Origin: Vibrio crassostreae
Lineage (GTDB): Bacteria; Pseudomonadota; Gammaproteobacteria; Enterobacterales; Vibrionaceae
DNA: 64,000 nt
Assembly: GCF_024347415.1 (NCBI RefSeq)
Contig: NZ_AP025477.1
Location: forward strand, 62,001-126,000
Direction: 5' to 3'
The notes beneath the pieces were generated by a model. That model saw only the letters and a list, made by a program, of their open reading frames with translations, was not told the DNA's origin and did not search any database. This document shows, in pieces, positions 34,449-42,746 of the stretch (its first letter is position 1; every line of letters begins with the position of its first letter). Made by a program: the position numbers and the translations under genes.

Positions 34449-35059
34449 TGCACTGGCTCGATCGTTGGAAGGTGTATCGCTATCATCGAAAACAGACTAA
34501 CCGCTCGAATGGCGACAAGGCTAAAGCTTTAGGTTGGACTAGCGAAGAGAGCCAGTTGTGTCGCTTTGAAGTGATAGCTCGTGCAGCGGACTTCGAAAAG
34601 AAGAGTGTTTTAGATTTGGGTTGCGGCTATGGCGAGCTGTTTGAGCTGCTCGACAGCATCTATCGCATTCAATCTTATACCGGCGTTGACCAACACGCAG
34701 GTTTTCTTAAGAAGGCAAAGCAAAACTATACAGAAGATCGTTGTCGGTTTTTGGCGGGTGATATGAGCAAAATGAACCTTGAGACCCACGACATTGTCAT
34801 CGCGAGTGGTTCACTGAACTACATCTCTCGTGATTCTGATTATCTGACAAACATGATTACTCGCATGTATAAATTGGCGAATCAGACGGTGATTTTTAAT
34901 CTTCTCAATTCAAGCCAATATCCTTCACGTAATACCTTGATGAGTTATCACCCTCAGGGCGTGTATCGCTTTTGTAAGACGCTTTGTGAGGATGTTTCTT
35001 TAATAGAAGGTTACGCAGAAGGGGATTTCACGATAGTGATGAACAAAGTCTGCCTCTGA
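34448..35059 (+). CDS. SAM-dependent methyltransferase
   Basis: 203 residues from ATG 34448, which overlaps the kinase stop (TAATG); the frame allows six more residues from a GTG at 34430 inside the kinase gene. Class I fold: motif I VLDLGCGYGELFELL, acidic residue in YTGVDQH, motif with FLAGDMSKM, and IVIASGSLNYI. Substrate unknown. Tight coupling to the kinase of an efflux regulator is unusual and suggests that it modifies the pump substrate, a signalling molecule or the envelope; this is inference. Terminator at 35108. Confidence 0.85.
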   Translation: MHWLDRWKVYRYHRKQTNRSNGDKAKALGWTSEESQLCRFEVIARAADFEKKSVLDLGCGYGELFELLDSIYRIQSYTGVDQHAGFLKKAKQNYTEDRCRFLAGDMSKMNLETHDIVIASGSLNYISRDSDYLTNMITRMYKLANQTVIFNLLNSSQYPSRNTLMSYHPQGVYRFCKTLCEDVSLIEGYAEGDFTIVMNKVCL

Positions 35060-35107
35060 ACTCAAACTCAAACCTAAGCCAGAGCGAAGTGATGGTGTGG
35101 AAAGAAT

Positions 35108-35145
35108 TAAAAAAGCCGCAGACCTCGAAAGGTGTGCGGCTTTTT
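35108..35145. terminator. bidirectional terminator
   Basis: AAAAAAGCCGCA-gACCT / AGGTgTGCGGCTTTTT, between the convergent methyltransferase and exported-protein genes, with T-runs on both strands. Confidence 0.9.
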
Positions 35146-35178
35146 AGGTTCTTAGATTAACCTAGGCTAGGTATGTTG

Positions 35179-36327
35179 TTAGTTTTTCTGCGGCTGGTTT
35201 TTAATGAGTCCGTAAGGGATGTTAGTAAACACCTTAGGGTTGCCCTCATAAGTCGGCGCTTCATTCACTTGCTGCCAATCGAGTAGCATGATTGCTAGCA
35301 CGTTGCGGTGTTCACCGTATTCAAGGTCAAAATCACCGGTGATAGAAGGGATCATGCCTTGTTTCTCATCGATTGAAGCTTGAATCGCGAGTCGAGTTTT
35401 CTCTACAACTGGGTCATCTTCTAAACCTGCCAACAAGAAGGTTAATCCAACCTCAGCAATCACATCTTCTTTCGCACGCAGCAGAATCGTATCGATGTTT
35501 TCTCTGAAGTAATCGTAGATCCATTGATGATCTTGTTCGCTTACTTGATGTTGGTAATATTCTGAATCACCAAAGATCACATGCGTCATACCATAGATCT
35601 TATTGCCGTATTGCTGGCTTGAAAGCTTTCTGTCTTTATCGTTTGGGTATGCTTTTTTGAAGGTATCGACGAACTCATCAACGACATCCTGCTCACCCAG
35701 TTGGCGCAACCAGTAAACCTGATTCGCTAATTGAGCAGCCCACGCTTTCACCATGTCTTCATTGGTCACGTATCGTGAGAAGTCATAGCGACGAATGATT
35801 TCGCGCAGCTTGGCATCGTTCTTGTGTTCTAAACCGTATTCATTAGCACGAGCCATAGAGCCTAGAAGGTCAACACCAAGGTAAAGGTATTCAGGCATGT
35901 GTTTGGTGATGTTGTAGCGTCGAACACTGCGCTCATCATTATCACCAATGTAAGATGCAACGCGCTTCTCTGAGTAGAGTACGATTTGTTCCATGGTTTG
36001 AACGTCATTCGACAGGGTGCTGAGCTTGCTTGCCACTCGTGCCATGTCACTCCACACCGCAGCCGAATACTTATCGTCTAATGTTTGGCGATACATGCGC
36101 AGCCCGTAGTGACCTTCTTTGAATGCAGGCAGAGTGTAAAGTTGATTTTCGTAGGTGGTGCGAATTAGGTCAGCAGATTGCTTGAAAGATTGTTCTTGAG
36201 AGTTGAGCGAATCTGCTTGGGATTGAACGCTCGCTGCGGTTGGCGCTTGAACGTTTTCTTGTGCGTGAACGGCAACGGCAACCGAGGCTGATAGCAATGT
36301 ACACAGTGTGATAGTTTTTAACTTCAT
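35179..36327 (-). CDS. exported protein, DUF3541-like
   Basis: 382 residues from ATG 36327 (the open frame extends to a TTG at 36342). Signal peptide MKLKTITLCTLLSASVAVAVHA. The rest is helical and rich in Tyr/Asp/Glu (AEYGLEHKNDAKLREIIRRYDFSRYVTNED and similar), with no membrane segment or obvious catalytic motif. I associate it, from memory, with the Vibrio DUF3541 family of unknown function; this is not proven. Two TGTAAG boxes 22 bp apart lie upstream (36387, 36409), like those upstream of the regulator at 16909. Confidence 0.7.
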   Translation of the reverse strand: MKLKTITLCTLLSASVAVAVHAQENVQAPTAASVQSQADSLNSQEQSFKQSADLIRTTYENQLYTLPAFKEGHYGLRMYRQTLDDKYSAAVWSDMARVASKLSTLSNDVQTMEQIVLYSEKRVASYIGDNDERSVRRYNITKHMPEYLYLGVDLLGSMARANEYGLEHKNDAKLREIIRRYDFSRYVTNEDMVKAWAAQLANQVYWLRQLGEQDVVDEFVDTFKKAYPNDKDRKLSSQQYGNKIYGMTHVIFGDSEYYQHQVSEQDHQWIYDYFRENIDTILLRAKEDVIAEVGLTFLLAGLEDDPVVEKTRLAIQASIDEKQGMIPSITGDFDLEYGEHRNVLAIMLLDWQQVNEAPTYEGNPKVFTNIPYGLIKNQPQKN

Positions 36328-36386
36328 GTCGTGAGGTACCAAGCTGATTATTAGTCTATGTAAAATAACATTGATGAATCCTTTAA

Positions 36387-36414
36387 TGTAAGCATTGAGT
36401 CAATACAATGTAAG
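36387..36414 (+). promoter_or_regulatory. TGTAAG boxes 22 bp apart
   Basis: AATGTAAGC occurs at 36385 and 36407 (start-to-start 22 bp), in the promoter region of the minus-strand exported-protein gene. Same hexamer as the boxes near 13666 and 16638. Confidence 0.4.
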
Positions 36415-36610
36415 CTTTATAAGGTTCACTAACCCTTTTTGATTAAACCATTCGTTTAGTAAAGAATTTTGAAGTGATGGATCACTCAATATTTGATAGA
36501 TAGTCGACGTTAGTATGGATTTTTAATGACTTAGCGGCATACTGGAGCAATAAGCCAGAAATGAGCCGTTATAAGGCAGTATATAGAACAATAGTGTTAG
36601 AGGTTCGTAA

Positions 36611-37966
36611 ATGCCAAGTGGTTCTAGCAAGCAGTGGTCTGCCAGAGTAGTAGCTTTTCTTTTTTTCCTTGCGATAGTAAGCGCAATAGAGTTCTTTCAT
36701 GCCAAGCAATTAACTTTTCTTAAAAACGAATCGTATTCACAGGCAAAAAAGCAACTATCCATTATTCGTTCTCGGATTGAAGCCGCGATCGTGTCAGATA
36801 TGTATATCCTCAATAATTTCTCGACCTTAGTGACCATCAACCCCGATGGTGAGGTGAAAAATTGGGATAAGATTGCTGAGAATATTATTCAAGATGGCTT
36901 CCATATTCGACTTATCGGACTCGCCAAAGACGACATTCTAAATTTTGTTTACCCGCTGGAAGGTAATGAGCAGATTCTCGGTATTAATTATCGTGATTAC
37001 CCAGACCAATGGGAGTCCGTTGAGATAGCCCGTAATCTTGGTAACACCTTTATTGCTGGTCCTTTTGAATTGTTTCAAGGTGGGCAAGCCCTCATTACGC
37101 GCACCCCGATCTTTCGAGATCCGCCTTTCAATCAAGATTACTGGGGTGTCTCCAGTGCTGTTATTGGCTTAGATGAACTGTTTGAAGATGTCGGAATCGG
37201 GAAGATCGAGAACAAGTATCAACTCGCGATTCGCGGCGCAAACAGTTCAGGTAAAGATGGCGCTGTCTTTTATGGCACTCAGAATGTGTTCGATAATGCG
37301 TTTGCCACCGAACAGGTAAGCTTCCCATACGGTGGTTGGTATCTTGCTCTCTCCGGTAACGAACATGTATTGATGGATGAGCCTTGGTACCGAATCCAAG
37401 CGGTAAGGCTGGTGGGCTACTCAATAATGTTAGTGCTGGCGTTTGCCTTCTTTACTATTTATCGTCTGTACCGCATTGCAGATAGCCGCTCAATGCATGA
37501 TGAGCTAACGATGTTACCGAATCGTCGATACTTTATGTATAGCCTCAAGCAGGCCTTTAAAACTACTCAAAAACAGCGAGCGAGAACGTTTGCCGTTGTA
37601 AATATCGACCTCGATGGGTTTAAAGCGATCAATGACACTTATGGTCATGCAGCTGGCGATCAGGTATTGATCGAGTGTGCAAACCGAATTAGGAGTGAAC
37701 TACGAGTTTCAGATATCGTCGCAAGGATAGGCGGTGATGAGTTCTTAGTTTTATTGCCACGCATCATCGATGATCAACACGTATCTTCGATCGTCACTAA
37801 ACTAAGAAAGACGATATGCGCGGCACCAGTTGTTTACGAGGCGCACTCTATCTATCTTCGAATTAGTGTTGGTTGGGTTATTCATAATAACAACTACAAT
37901 GATGTCGATGCGCTCTTGAAAGCGGCTGATGAAAAAATGTACGAACAGAAGCGACAAGTTATCTAG
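36611..37966 (+). CDS. CHASE-domain diguanylate cyclase
   Basis: 451 residues. N-terminal membrane helix (about 13-30), an extracytoplasmic CHASE domain (about 45-255; LIGLAKDDILNFVYPLEGNEQ, FIAGPFELFQGGQALITRTP), second helix (about 263-285) and a C-terminal GGDEF domain with intact IGGDEF and metal-site NIDLDGFKAIND. The inhibitory RxxD site (RVSD) is present five residues before GGDEF, so feedback inhibition is expected. Makes c-di-GMP in response to a small extracellular ligand. Monocistronic. Confidence 0.92.
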   Translation: MPSGSSKQWSARVVAFLFFLAIVSAIEFFHAKQLTFLKNESYSQAKKQLSIIRSRIEAAIVSDMYILNNFSTLVTINPDGEVKNWDKIAENIIQDGFHIRLIGLAKDDILNFVYPLEGNEQILGINYRDYPDQWESVEIARNLGNTFIAGPFELFQGGQALITRTPIFRDPPFNQDYWGVSSAVIGLDELFEDVGIGKIENKYQLAIRGANSSGKDGAVFYGTQNVFDNAFATEQVSFPYGGWYLALSGNEHVLMDEPWYRIQAVRLVGYSIMLVLAFAFFTIYRLYRIADSRSMHDELTMLPNRRYFMYSLKQAFKTTQKQRARTFAVVNIDLDGFKAINDTYGHAAGDQVLIECANRIRSELRVSDIVARIGGDEFLVLLPRIIDDQHVSSIVTKLRKTICAAPVVYEAHSIYLRISVGWVIHNNNYNDVDALLKAADEKMYEQKRQVI

Positions 37967-38129
37967 GTTGAATTTGAGCTGCGATTAGAATTTAGTTGCT
38001 GAATGTGGGGAAAAGCCTCAGAATACCGCGCTTTGCTCCATATCAATGTATTTAGCGAGCAAAAGCTGAAGCAACGCACTTTTTAACGCGTTGCTCATAC
38101 TAAATGTTATTCAACTGAGAAAATAATCT

Positions 38130-39779
38130 ATGAGTTTTACCTCCCTTGGCCTTTCTGAACCTATCCTTAAAGCTATTGAAGCACAAGGTTACGATAAGCC
38201 ATCACCAATACAAGAGAAAGCCGTACCAGCTGTCCTAACGGGCAAAGATGTTATGGCCGCTGCTCAAACAGGTACAGGTAAAACTGCAGGCTTCACGCTA
38301 CCTATTCTTGAAATGTTATCAAAAGGCTCTCGCGTACGTCAGAACCAAGTTCGTGCGCTCGTGTTAACGCCAACTCGTGAGCTTGCTGCGCAAGTAAATG
38401 GCAGCGTAGTGAAGTACGGTATTAACTTACCACTTACTTCTACGGTTGTGTTTGGTGGTGTGAAGATTAACCCTCAGATGCAAAAACTGCGTAAAGGTAG
38501 TGATGTGTTGGTGGCGACGCCGGGTCGTCTACTTGACCTATATAACCAAAATGCCGTGCGTTTTGACCAACTAGAAATCCTAGTGTTAGATGAAGCGGAC
38601 CGCATGCTAGACATGGGTTTCATCCGTGACATCCGTAAGATCTTGGCTTTCTTACCTAAGAAGCGTCAGAACCTATTGTTCTCTGCAACCTTCTCTGACG
38701 ATATCCGTAGCTTGGCAAAAGGCTTGGTGAATAACCCAGTAGAGATCTCGGTCAGTCCTGCAAACTCTACGGCTAAAACCGTTGAGCAAAGCATCTACCC
38801 AGTAGATAAAAAGAAAAAGAGCGCAATGCTAGCGAAGCTGATCAAAGATAATGATTGGCGACAAGTGCTGGTGTTCAGTAAAACAAAACACGGTGCAAAT
38901 AAGCTTGCTCGTTTCCTTGAAGAGCAAGACATCACAGCGGCGCCTATTCACGGTAATAAGAGCCAAGGCGCACGTACCAAAGCCCTAGAGAATTTCAAAA
39001 CGGGTAAGGTTCGAGTACTTGTAGCGACAGACATCGCAGCACGTGGTATCGATATCCCACAACTGCCTCAAGTGGTTAACTTCGATCTTCCACATGTATC
39101 AGAAGACTATGTACACCGTATTGGTCGTACTGGCCGTGCTGGTGAAGTAGGCAAAGCGATTTCATTGGTTTGTGCTGATGAAGTGGGTGAGCTGTTCGGT
39201 ATTGAACGTCTTATTCAACAAGTGCTAGAGCGTCGTGAGCTTGAAGGCTTCTCGCCAGTAAACAAGCTGCCTGAGTCTCGTTTGGATACACGTCCAATCA
39301 AGCCTAAGAAGCCGAAGAAGCCGAAGAAAGCGAAACAACCACGTGAACACGCAGACGGTCAACGTTCTGGTGACAACGCTCGTGGTCACAAGCCAGCAGG
39401 TAAGAATAAGCGTCACGTACCGGGTACAGGGTCTGCGCCAAAGCGTAAGCCAACGTCTGGAAAGAAGCCAACTGAAAACAATTCAACCGCGACTGGTGAA
39501 GATAAATCAGTAAGAAACAATGGCAGTAACTTTAAACGCGGCAATGCGGGCAATAAACCTGCTGCAAATAACGCGGGTTCTCAGAACACGCTGAGCAAAC
39601 CAAGCGGTGCGGGTAAATCTAACGGTACTGGTAAGTCAAACAACGCGGGTAAACCTGCAGGCAAGCCTAAGAAGTCCGGCTACGGCGGTAGCTATGGTCC
39701 AAGCAAGTCGTCAAATAAGCCGGCGGGCAACAAACCTTCACCATCGAGAAGCCGCTCTAAGCCAGCTCCTCAGAAATAG
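38130..39779 (+). CDS. rhlE: DEAD-box RNA helicase RhlE
   Basis: 549 residues. All DEAD-box motifs are present: Q-motif [14 protein letters not shown], Ia [50 protein letters not shown]. The core (1-370) follows RhlE. The C-terminal 150 residues are low-complexity, very basic and repetitive (Lys-Pro, Gly-Asn-Lys and Asn-Ala-Gly runs), which probably bind RNA and promote condensates. It remodels structured RNA in ribosome assembly or mRNA decay, especially in the cold. Terminator at 39866. Confidence 0.9.
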   Translation: MSFTSLGLSEPILKAIEAQGYDKPSPIQEKAVPAVLTGKDVMAAAQTGTGKTAGFTLPILEMLSKGSRVRQNQVRALVLTPTRELAAQVNGSVVKYGINLPLTSTVVFGGVKINPQMQKLRKGSDVLVATPGRLLDLYNQNAVRFDQLEILVLDEADRMLDMGFIRDIRKILAFLPKKRQNLLFSATFSDDIRSLAKGLVNNPVEISVSPANSTAKTVEQSIYPVDKKKKSAMLAKLIKDNDWRQVLVFSKTKHGANKLARFLEEQDITAAPIHGNKSQGARTKALENFKTGKVRVLVATDIAARGIDIPQLPQVVNFDLPHVSEDYVHRIGRTGRAGEVGKAISLVCADEVGELFGIERLIQQVLERRELEGFSPVNKLPESRLDTRPIKPKKPKKPKKAKQPREHADGQRSGDNARGHKPAGKNKRHVPGTGSAPKRKPTSGKKPTENNSTATGEDKSVRNNGSNFKRGNAGNKPAANNAGSQNTLSKPSGAGKSNGTGKSNNAGKPAGKPKKSGYGGSYGPSKSSNKPAGNKPSPSRSRSKPAPQK

Positions 39780-39865
39780 AGTCTCTAGATAGACTATAGA
39801 GGCCCAATGACGAGAATGCTTTTTAGGAGAGTTCTCGTTAATTAGTGACTATCTAACTCAAATAA

Positions 39866-39900
39866 GCGCGAATATTGAATTTCAATGTTCGCGTTTTTTT
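39866..39900 (+). terminator. intrinsic terminator of rhlE
   Basis: CGCGAA-t-ATTGAA / TTCAAT-g-TTCGCG followed by a run of seven T's, about 90 nt past the stop. Confidence 0.85.
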
Positions 39901-40066
39901 ATGGGCGTTGTTTATGTTTAGTAACCGTTTATGTTGAATAACCTAGGAGAGGTTAATCGCTGTTTAAAGTGATTGAACCTATGGGAAATACGGCAATTTT
40001 GGGAAGGGTAATGAATCTTTAATAATTTATTAATAACAACATAATCACTAGCATTTTTGTGGATTC

Positions 40067-40079
40067 TTGCAATTTGCAA
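40067..40079. promoter_or_regulatory. LuxO-type binding site for the first qrr gene
   Basis: TTGCAATTTGCAA, a perfect TTGCA-N3-TGCAA palindrome of the type bound by LuxO, 88 bp upstream of the -24 element at 40155. A half site (TTTGCAAAA) follows at 40086. Confidence 0.75.
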
Positions 40080-40154
40080 TTCCAGTTTGCAAAACAAACA
40101 AGAATTTAAGGCTAATACGTGTCCAGATGCGTAGTAAATACGTATTTTAAAAGT

Positions 40155-40170
40155 TGGTACGCATGCTGCA
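40155..40170 (+). promoter_or_regulatory. sigma-54 promoter of the first qrr gene
   Basis: TGGTACG-N4-CTGCA: GG at 40156-40157 and GC at 40168-40169 are 10 nt apart as required for sigma-54. Predicted start is 12 nt downstream at 40181. Confidence 0.85.
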
Positions 40171-40180
40171 TTAGTAACGG

Positions 40181-40288
40181 TGACCCTTCTTAAGCCGAGG
40201 GTCACCTAGCCAACTGACGTTGTTAGTGAACCTTTATTGTTCACACAAAATATATGACCAATCACCCTTTTGTGATTGGTTTTTTTTT
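40181..40288 (+). ncRNA. qrr: Qrr quorum-regulatory small RNA (copy 1)
   Basis: About 108 nt. Starts TGACCC with a 5' hairpin (TGACCC / GGGTCA), then the Qrr core CTAGCCAACTGACGTTG-TTAGTGAA that base-pairs with luxR/hapR-type and aphA mRNAs, a third hairpin (GTGAAC / GTTCAC) and a terminator (CCAATCAC / GTGATTGG plus T9). Qrr RNAs act with Hfq and are made at low cell density when phosphorylated LuxO activates sigma-54. Promoter and LuxO site agree. The number (qrr2-5) cannot be assigned; luxO is not nearby, so it is not the qrr1-type locus. It ends 36 nt before the end of the convergent regulator gene. Confidence 0.93.
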
Positions 40289-40323
40289 GCCTGAATTTTA
40301 GGTTCTATTTTTGTTATTACTTT

Positions 40324-41838
40324 TTACCCACCACACTTAGAATAACAGCTTGGTTGGCGTGGGCATTCTCCACCTCTGGAGCAGATAAGCCTCGCCTCTG
40401 TCTCTATCCCACGTTCAATCCAATTTATATTTAGAATCTTGGCTATTGTCGTGAGATCTTTCTTGATGTTACGCGGTATTGCTACAGAGCCGCCATTGTT
40501 GACGCATGACGCCTTAAGTTGCTCTGCTATTTCTCTCGAATTACCACCTTGAGCATCAATCGCTGGATTGAGATCTATACCAGCACACAAAACGCGATTG
40601 TTACCCGCAGGATCCGTCATATTGATGGATTCACAACAGTAGATTCTTGGCTCATCACCCACATTTAAAATGGAGATTTGAGCAGAGCTACCCGCTCGGG
40701 GTTCAGATAATCGACGGAACACAGCCCAATGTTGACATGGGTCAGCGACTGTTCTCATATTTCCCCAAGGCAATGGAATCCCGTTCCCGCGGTACACCGC
40801 CTTGAGTTTCCCCGGCCCATAAGCATCAAAATAGTGCCAGTGAGGGTAGGGCGATACTACCGTCATTCGACGCATCGCAACAGAGGGGGAAACCCCTGCT
40901 CTTTGGTGAACGTCGATTTCGTAACCAGTACGGTCGAGCAGCTGTCTGAACGGGACTTTCGGGCATAACAGAGCGCCAGCAAAGAAGCTGGATTCAAAGT
41001 CACGCCATGCTTGAAGAATGTCTTGAGAGTTGAGCTGGGAAGAGCCTGAGACTTGATTGTCATCCCATGTATTGTTGTTACCGACCGACAACACACTCTT
41101 TAATCCTTCTTTGCTATGCAAAATGCAATGGCCAATATAAACCGAGAGGTCGTATTTCAGGCGAGTTGGGTATTCTTTAAGAATCTCGTTTAAGAAGATT
41201 GTACCCGGAGGCTCAAAGAATGATGTAACCAGTTGCTTGGCATTAATACCGAGCTCATCAACTACGTCTTGCGGCGTTCGCGTTACCCAACGGATGTTGA
41301 TTCCAAGGGTTCTAGCGATGTCTATAAGGTCTTCTACGCTGAGGTTGAGACGTTTTAGGCCAACTTCCTCTGCAGCGCGTTCAAGGTCAGGGAAGTGGTT
41401 CTGGTTGCTCTCTTGGTGTGCCCTAATCAAGAGGTGTGCAAACTGACGGCCTGAAATCCCCGTTTGTGACAGCATCTCAGGAATCGCAATTTGCAGGATG
41501 TCGTTGGAGAAAAGAAAGCTAGGCTCGAGTGCCATGCCACTTATCCCACCACGATTCCCTTTATCAGGGGCAATGGCTTGTTGTTCAGATTCATCGTCGA
41601 GGAACCAGGTTGGGTTCTTCTGAAAGACCTGCGCAATCACTTCCAGCATATCGATGCTTGGAACCCGCTTTCCGCGTTCAATCATTGAAAGGTAAGAAAC
41701 GGAAGGTGCGTATTCTGGGTTGATTCTAATACAACGCGCAGACAGATCTTCCATCGTTAAATGGTTACGTTTTCTTAGGTTACGTATTTTAGTACCTAGG
41801 AAGTGTGACTGACGAACTAAACTTTTTGACAAGGCCAT
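40324..41838 (-). CDS. XRE-type regulator, RamB/ScfR-like (DUF3612)
   Basis: 504 residues from ATG 41838 (open frame to a GTG at 41853). N-terminal helix-turn-helix (LGTKIRNLRKRNHLTMEDLS, SYLSMIERGKRVPSIDMLEVIAQ), a long middle region and a C-terminal part with several Cys (DEPRIYCCESINM, CSRGGECPRQPSCYSKCGG) that may bind a metal or an acyl-thioester. The plan is that of short-chain-acyl or acetate regulators (RamB, ScfR, PrpR types), which control the glyoxylate cycle. Divergent to the malate-synthase-domain gene, with three 14-bp direct repeats in front of its start, probably its own operator. Confidence 0.82.
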   Translation of the reverse strand: MALSKSLVRQSHFLGTKIRNLRKRNHLTMEDLSARCIRINPEYAPSVSYLSMIERGKRVPSIDMLEVIAQVFQKNPTWFLDDESEQQAIAPDKGNRGGISGMALEPSFLFSNDILQIAIPEMLSQTGISGRQFAHLLIRAHQESNQNHFPDLERAAEEVGLKRLNLSVEDLIDIARTLGINIRWVTRTPQDVVDELGINAKQLVTSFFEPPGTIFLNEILKEYPTRLKYDLSVYIGHCILHSKEGLKSVLSVGNNNTWDDNQVSGSSQLNSQDILQAWRDFESSFFAGALLCPKVPFRQLLDRTGYEIDVHQRAGVSPSVAMRRMTVVSPYPHWHYFDAYGPGKLKAVYRGNGIPLPWGNMRTVADPCQHWAVFRRLSEPRAGSSAQISILNVGDEPRIYCCESINMTDPAGNNRVLCAGIDLNPAIDAQGGNSREIAEQLKASCVNNGGSVAIPRNIKKDLTTIAKILNINWIERGIETEARLICSRGGECPRQPSCYSKCGG

Positions 41839-41840
41839 AT

Positions 41841-41878
41841 TTGTAAAATTCACATTGTAAAATTTTTGTTGTGAAATT
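41841..41878. promoter_or_regulatory. three 14-bp direct repeats (TTGTRAAATT-N4)
   Basis: TTGTAAAATT at 41841 and 41855, TTGTGAAATT at 41869: period exactly 14 bp, three copies. An inverted related copy (AATTCACAA) is at 41912. It lies directly upstream of the regulator start and in the shared divergent promoter region. Confidence 0.65.
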
Positions 41879-42022
41879 GTATGTAAAAAAGCGCTAATCT
41901 ACAAACTAAGCAATTCACAAAGTGACAAATAAATTAAACGTTAGTTTGGAATAATTGCTCTAGGACACATTTTTGCTGTAGAAATCGGTGGTTATCACCG
42001 GACTGGTCAAGAGGGAAAGACT

Positions 42023-42619
42023 ATGAATATGCTTACATTCGATAAAACAGAAATCCAAAAACAATCAAAGCCATTTATCGCTGAAGCTGTCTTTGCCGTG
42101 GAGACAATCAGTGCAAACCAGCAAACTGAAAAGCAAGTGAAAGCAAAGCAGCTGCTTGATCGACTATTCCCACTAGAGAATGGCTCACATCAAGACGTAA
42201 CCAGCTATGTAGTAGATTACCGTCATATCATGGCTTACTTTAAAGATGGTCAGCACAGCGGTCTAAAGCATCCTAAACAGTTTGTAGCGTACATGGGTGA
42301 GAAGAATGACCCAGACTCTATCTTGTTCAGAGATGGTAGTGGAAGCCACCTAGAGGTGATGTTTGGTTGCCATAAAGGGACAGGTTGTATTGAACTGGTA
42401 GAAATCGATGATATTCAGTTGGAGTCATGCACCACGTTTGGCCAATCACCAATGGAAGCAACAACCACAATGCGAGAAGAGACCATTGCAGCGATGCGCC
42501 ACTGGATCAGTTTGATTCAAGGTGATGCAAAGGGCAAACCAAAGGCATGCAGCGAAGATAAAGAGTTCAGAGCAAAGAGTGGTGAAGATTACTGCCTGAA
42601 TTACTGCTTCCAGATCTAA
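42023..42619 (+). CDS. stand-alone malate-synthase-G insertion-domain protein
   Basis: 198 residues. Residues about 45-168 resemble the alpha-beta insertion region of malate synthase G as I remember E. coli GlcB: PLENGSHQDV (GlcB PLENGSYQDV), HPKQFVAYMG (TPAQFVGYRG), ILFRDGSGSHLEV (ILLKNNGLHIEL), a DDIQLES strand, and MRHWISLIQGD (YRNLLGLMQG). The TIM barrel with the catalytic residues is absent and the acidic DCEDS stretch is replaced by TFGQSP, so it is not an enzyme of that type. It may bind acetyl-CoA/glyoxylate-like ligands or partner malate synthase. Divergent from a RamB/ScfR-like regulator, which fits a glyoxylate-cycle role. The terminal ~35 residues carry three Cys. Confidence 0.6.
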   Translation: MNMLTFDKTEIQKQSKPFIAEAVFAVETISANQQTEKQVKAKQLLDRLFPLENGSHQDVTSYVVDYRHIMAYFKDGQHSGLKHPKQFVAYMGEKNDPDSILFRDGSGSHLEVMFGCHKGTGCIELVEIDDIQLESCTTFGQSPMEATTTMREETIAAMRHWISLIQGDAKGKPKACSEDKEFRAKSGEDYCLNYCFQI

Positions 42620-42662
42620 CGGTGAACCCTAGGTAGCTAAATCAATTTATACAGCTAAAGAA

Positions 42663-42693
42663 AAAGCCCCGAAGATAATGTCTTTGGGGCTTT
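42663..42693. terminator. bidirectional terminator
   Basis: AAAGCCCC-gAAGA / TCTTtGGGGCTTT stem between the convergent 42023 and 42747 genes, with short T-runs on both sides. Confidence 0.8.
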
Positions 42694-42746
42694 CTAGTTT
42701 CAATACGAGCCGACTAATATGTCGATACGAGCAGTGATGGTGTGTC

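Noticed and set aside
39918..40205. 95-codon minus-strand frame
   Set aside because: Overlaps the qrr promoter and 5' part and has no ribosome site; the RNA gene explains conservation.
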